NCBI GenBank assembly: GCA_034096865.1
Contig: JAWQFJ010008782.1
Location: 20,001 to 39,744, forward strand
From: Theodoxus fluviatilis
Lineage: Eukaryota > Mollusca > Gastropoda > Cycloneritida > Neritidae
Length of the DNA: 19,744 bases
Reading direction: 5' to 3'
In this document: positions 16,763 to 19,744 of the stretch, piece after piece
How the letters are laid out: every line of letters starts with the position of its first letter
Position numbering within the stretch: position 1 is the stretch's first letter
Position numbers and translations under genes: made by a program
Notes under the pieces: generated by a model
Seen by the model: the letters and a program-made list of their open reading frames with translations, nothing else
Database searches by the model: none
What the model was told of the DNA's origin: nothing

Positions 16763-17088
16763 GCTGGAGTAGATCTGTATTCTAGCAAGGCAAGGAGGGG
16801 GTTGCTTCCATCAGCCTTAGCTTTGGACAAGATGCGTTTTGCAATCTGTACAGCCTTCTTTGCAAGTCCATTCGATTGTGGGTAGCCAGGGTTGGAGGTG
16901 ATGTGTTTGAAATCCCAGTCTGCAGCAAAGTCTGAGAAATCCTCTGAGGCAAACTGTGGTCCGTTGTTACTGATGAGGACTTCTGGGATGCCGTGGCGTG
17001 CAAATTGAGCTGATAGCTTTCTCATTATGGACATGGCTGTCGTAGTGGAGAGCTCATCGATCTCGAAGTAGCGGCTGTAATAGTCCAC
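16763..17088 (-). pseudogene. Integrase catalytic core, second part, with catalytic substitutions
   Basis: The frame opens DYYSRYFEIDELSTTTAMS and contains ISNNGPQFASEDF and PGYPQSNGLAKKAVQIAK. In the DDE integrase family the second catalytic Asp sits in the position held here by the first Asn of SNNGPQ. The catalytic Glu sits where Lys follows GLA. The two are separated by exactly 35 residues, the family spacing, which confirms the alignment. Both changes are consistent with single G-to-A transitions. The domain continues to LLALLEYRSTP before a deletion changes frame near 16762. It is joined to the preceding segment by a frameshift at 17086-17093. Confidence 0.88.
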
Positions 17089-17533
17089 TCACTGTTATCA
17101 GGAAGGATCTGTCTTGCCAATTGAAGATATCGGTGCCAAGCTTCTGCCACTGTCGAGTTGGAACTTCGTGGGATAGGAGTGGTTCCTTTCGGTTTGCTGG
17201 GCTCATACTGGTACAGATGGTACAGGCTGCGACGTTGTTGTGGATCTGTTTTGTCATTCCTGGCCAGAAAATGATTTCTCTAGCTCGTTGCTTTGTCTTC
17301 TCAATTCCAAGGTGGCTGGAGTGAATCTTCTTCATTATTTCTGGACGCATGGCAGGTGGTATAAGTATCTTTTCTCCTTTGAAGATGATTCCATCGATGG
17401 AGGAAAGTTCATCTCTGAAGTTCCAGAACTCACTGATAGTTGATTTGCAGTCCGTACGAAGTTCAGGCCATCCATTCTGTATGGTTGACTTCAAATGTTG
17501 CAGTTGAGGGTCTTCTGCAGTGGCTTTCTGAAT
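17054..17533 (-). pseudogene. Integrase H2C2 domain and start of catalytic core
   Basis: In the same frame as the RT segment, between the TAA at 17534 and a TGA-type end at 17054. The zinc-binding domain is clear: KIHSSHLGIEKTKQRAREI then FWPGM and CTIC supply the two His and two Cys. The first catalytic Asp follows in LGTDIFNWQDRSFLITV. After that the frame is lost. At 17086-17093 the plus strand reads CACTCACT, a 4-base tandem duplication that shifts the downstream core into another frame. The upstream part is the linker between RNase H and integrase. Confidence 0.88.
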
Positions 17534-17821
17534 TTACTTCATTTTCTCATCGGTGATGGGAAGATTCTCGATGAAGCTGTGGACGTATGCGTTGATATCT
17601 TCAGGAGTTTCACTGTCTTCTGGTTTTGCTGGAAGGAAGTTTCGTGACAGTGCGTCAGCTATTGGTATGTTCCTTCCAGGGACATGTGCGATGTCTAGGT
17701 CGTACTTCTGTAGTTGTAGTAGCATTCGCTGGAGGCGCGGTGGTGCTGCTGCTAGTGGCTTCTTCGTGATGCTTTCTAAGGGTTTGTGATCTGTCTGTAC
17801 GATTGCTCTGTGACCAAAGAT
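17534..17821 (-). pseudogene. RNase H C-terminal part and linker
   Basis: Continues the RT frame after a premature TAA at 17822-17824. It carries the RNase H segment TDHKPLESITKKPLAAAPPR, then LQKYDLDIAHVPGRNIPIAD, ALSRN, all standard for Ty3/gypsy. The TDH and ADALSR motifs are present. It ends at a second in-frame TAA at 17534-17536. The frame and sequence are otherwise continuous with the integrase segment, so both stops are point lesions, not domain boundaries. Confidence 0.88.
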
Positions 17822-19135
17822 TTATTGATGAAACCTTTTGCATCCGAAAGCAATTGCATATAGCTCCTTCTCTATTTGTGCATAGTTCTGCTCTGAGGAG
17901 TTGAGAGATTTTGACGCGAAGGCGACAGGTTTGTCATCTTGGAAAATCGCAGCTCCGAGACCATGTTTACTTGCATCTACCTGGAGTGTGACTGGTTTTG
18001 CAGGATCGTAGAAGGCAAGTACTGGTTGACTGGAGATGATGGTCTTTGCTTGTTGGAGTGCCTCTTCCTGTTCTCTCTCCCATGAGAATTCATTCTCATC
18101 TTTCAGTAGTTCCCTCATCGGTTGAGTAGTCTCTGACAGCTTTGGAGCGAATTTTGCTAGATACGTCATCATGCCTAGGATGGTCTGCAATTCCTTCTTG
18201 TTTGCTGGGGCAGTCATCTCCTGGACAGCTTTTACCTTGGCTGGGTCTGGTTTCAGACCTTCGGCAGACACGATGTGTCCGAAGTACTCCACTTCTTCTG
18301 CAGCAATGGTGAGCTTGTCAGGATTCAATTTCAGATTCTTCTCTTCTGCTCTTTGGAGTGCCGCTCTGAGATTCACGTCATGCTCCTCACGTGTTTTCCC
18401 TGTGATAAGGATATCATCCACGAGGGTCGTGACTCCGGGTATTCCTTCAAATGTTTCTTCAATCTTGCGTTGAAATTCGTCCTGGGCGTTGACAAGTCCA
18501 AATGGTAGGCGCAGGAATCTGTACCTTCCAAACGGGGTGTTGAAGGTGGTCAAGAAGGAGGAATCTGTGTCTAGCTTCATCTGCCAGTAGCCTGATCTTG
18601 CGTCGAGCTTGCTGAAAAATCTGGCGCCTGTCATCTTGGCTAGGGCATCTTCAAGGGTTGGCATTGGATAGTGCGGTCTCTTGATGGCAGAATTGAGGTC
18701 TCTGGGGTCCAGGCAAATACGTAGTTTCCCGTTGGGTTTCTGCACAACTACTAGTGAATTGACCCAGTCTGTTGGCTCTGTCACCTTGGCAACTGTTCCT
18801 GTCTCCACCATGGCATCTAGGTCTTTCTTCAGCTGTTCCTTTATAGCGTGTGGTACACGGCGAGTAGGGTGAACAACTGGCGTTGCATCTGGTTTCAGGT
18901 GTATCTTCACCTCGCCCTCGAGGCATCCTAGACCAGTGAAGAGCTTCTTGTACTCTGTCAGTACAGTGTCTTTGGTTGCCGGTACTACCTCTGAATCCAC
19001 AGACATGATAAGCTGGATCAGGTTCAAGTCAAGGCATGTCTGGAGACCAAGGATTGGCTGTGAGTGTCCTTCTGTTTTCGCCACGGAGAATCTAGAGTGC
19101 TTCTGTTTGTCCTCGTAGGAGCAATTCACGTCCAC
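17822..19135 (-). pseudogene. Ty3/gypsy reverse transcriptase and start of RNase H
   Basis: A 437-codon frame and the best preserved part of the element. RT blocks in order: VVVQKPNGKLRICLDPRDLN (about 129-148), FFSKLDARSGYWQMKLD with the motif A Asp at 178, FLRLPFGLVNAQDEFQRKI, then LVDDILITG with the motif C Asp pair at 240-241. The usual aromatic residue before the V-D-D is Leu here. Next come LNPDKLTIAAEEVEYFGHIV, the connection region GMMTYLAKFAPKLS, and RNase H beginning VTLQVDASKHGLGAAIF (Asp 387) with the Glu in QIEKELYAI. The nominal first codon is GTG and is not a real start. The frame is entered by a frameshift from protease near 19140 and ends at a premature TAA. Confidence 0.95.
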
Positions 19136-19744
19136 ATATCCCTGACATCCAGTGGTTGTCCTGTGTATCCATATAGCTGCTGCTGATATTTCTTCAATCT
19201 GGGAGGTTTCTTCAGCTTGTTGTAGGCTGACAATGGGAGGACGTTGACCTGGGCACCTGTGTCGAGCTTGAACTGCACGGCGTTGCCTGTCTGGAGCTGT
19301 ATCTCCGCATACGCAGTTTTAGGCTGACTGTTCTGATGATCGACGGTGTCGATGACAAGTCGGTGGGTATCGGTCTCTTCGTCACTCTCCCCTTCCACGT
19401 TGTGGATTTTTCTTTGGTTCCCTCGCTTCTTCTTGAAGCACACCCTTGCAAAGTGATCTTGCTTGTGGCAGTGCAAGCATTCCTTTCCGAACGCAGGGCA
19501 CTGTTTCCTGCCGTGTTTATCGCCACAATTCCGACAAGGAAAGGTGTCTGGCTTTTTGGCTGTATTTTTCGTGCTTTCCTTCCTACGTGTATGAAGTGCA
19601 TCTACTGTGTCACTTGTCGCCATTTTTGCAAGCTGCTTCTTGGTAGCTTCAAATGTTGTGGTGATTTGTACAGCTTTTTGCATGGTAACCGTATCACCTT
19701 CGTGCAGCAGTTTCTCACGAATGTCTTGTGAAGGTACGCCTGAG
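19126..19744 (-). pseudogene. Gag nucleocapsid and aspartic protease, partial
   Basis: Open from the window end. The segment before the internal ATG at 19683 (PSQDIREKLLHEGDTVTMQK) resembles the C-terminal part of gypsy capsid, so that ATG is not the start. Two zinc knuckles follow: C-x2-C-x3-H-x4-C in CRNCGDKHGRKQC and C-x2-C-x4-H-x4-C in CLHCHKQDHFARVC. The protease active site is FKLDTGAQVNVLP. The frame ends at a TGA about 40 codons after the active site, still inside the expected protease fold. Homology continues in the RT frame, so a single-base-type shift near 19137-19145 separates them. Gag and pol may originally have been one frame. Confidence 0.92.

Larger units (their letters stand above)
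16004..19744 (-). mobile_element. Ty3/gypsy LTR retrotransposon (Mag-like), 3' part, inactive
   Basis: Read on the minus strand, the order is gag nucleocapsid, protease, reverse transcriptase, RNase H, integrase, polypurine tract and 3' LTR. That RT-RNase H-integrase order defines Ty3/gypsy. Two zinc knuckles, a short LTR and no visible chromodomain fit the Mag-like lineage. The 5' LTR, leader and most of gag lie beyond the window end. Multiple frameshifts and stops in pol show the copy is dead. The 5 bases beside the LTR (15999-16003, AAAGG) should recur beyond the 5' LTR if the insertion left a 5-bp duplication. Confidence 0.9.

Noticed and set aside
19336..19731. 131-codon plus-strand open frame
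   Set aside because: It is antisense to the gag zinc-knuckle and protease region.
1..19744. tRNA, rRNA or tRNA-derived SINE
   Set aside because: I found no convincing A-box/B-box pair, cloverleaf or rRNA core sequence by eye. A covariance-model search would be decisive.

Overview
This window looks like non-coding, repeat-dense DNA from a metazoan nuclear genome. A marine mollusc or similar invertebrate is the most plausible source. The evidence is indirect: long CA, GA, GGAT and GT microsatellites, a long minisatellite, decayed Ty3/gypsy, LINE, Tigger and hAT elements, and no compact operon-like gene order. I find no intact host protein-coding gene, rRNA or tRNA. Nearly all long open frames are repeats or broken transposable elements. 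The species assignment is inference.

Layout. 1-706: no recognised feature. 707-1156: a complete non-autonomous DNA transposon (MITE) with 90-bp terminal inverted repeats, one mismatch between the arms, and a perfect 9-bp target-site duplication, as in Mutator-like elements. 1190-1660: degenerate GT/GA-rich minisatellite. 3092-3162: diverged copy of a repeat that recurs at 10192-10259. 3785-4621: a complete Tigger/pogo-type element flanked by TA, internally deleted so that it encodes only the two-part helix-turn-helix DNA-binding region (151 aa). About 6285-7479: roughly 171-bp satellite-like tandem array. It runs into a 52-bp minisatellite at 7480-9090 (about 31 copies) with dimeric and trimeric higher-order structure. 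9729-9840: four 28-bp units. 10217-10350: a near-perfect inverted repeat whose loop holds a canonical histone-mRNA 3' stem-loop, followed by a CAAGAAAGA histone downstream element.

11738-12055 (+) and 12430-12815 (-) are the 3' ends of two different LINEs, pointing at each other across a GT/GC-rich microsatellite. 13663-13955 is a GGAT-type repeat and 14484-14866 a CA-type repeat. From 15776 to 16003 there is a probable hAT (ZBED-type) transposase remnant. It stops exactly where the LTR of a minus-strand Ty3/gypsy (Mag-like) element begins (16004-16197). That element runs to the window end as polypurine tract, integrase, RNase H, RT, protease and nucleocapsid. Its pol carries several frameshifts, three in-frame stops, and replacements at two of the three integrase catalytic positions, so it is dead.

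There is no cooperating gene set. The window records successive insertions, decay and tandem amplification. The least expected signal is the histone 3'-end processing signature inside an inverted repeat, with a related arm 7 kb away. The internally deleted Tigger element that keeps an intact DNA-binding ORF comes next. I saw no convincing new enzymatic or defence system.
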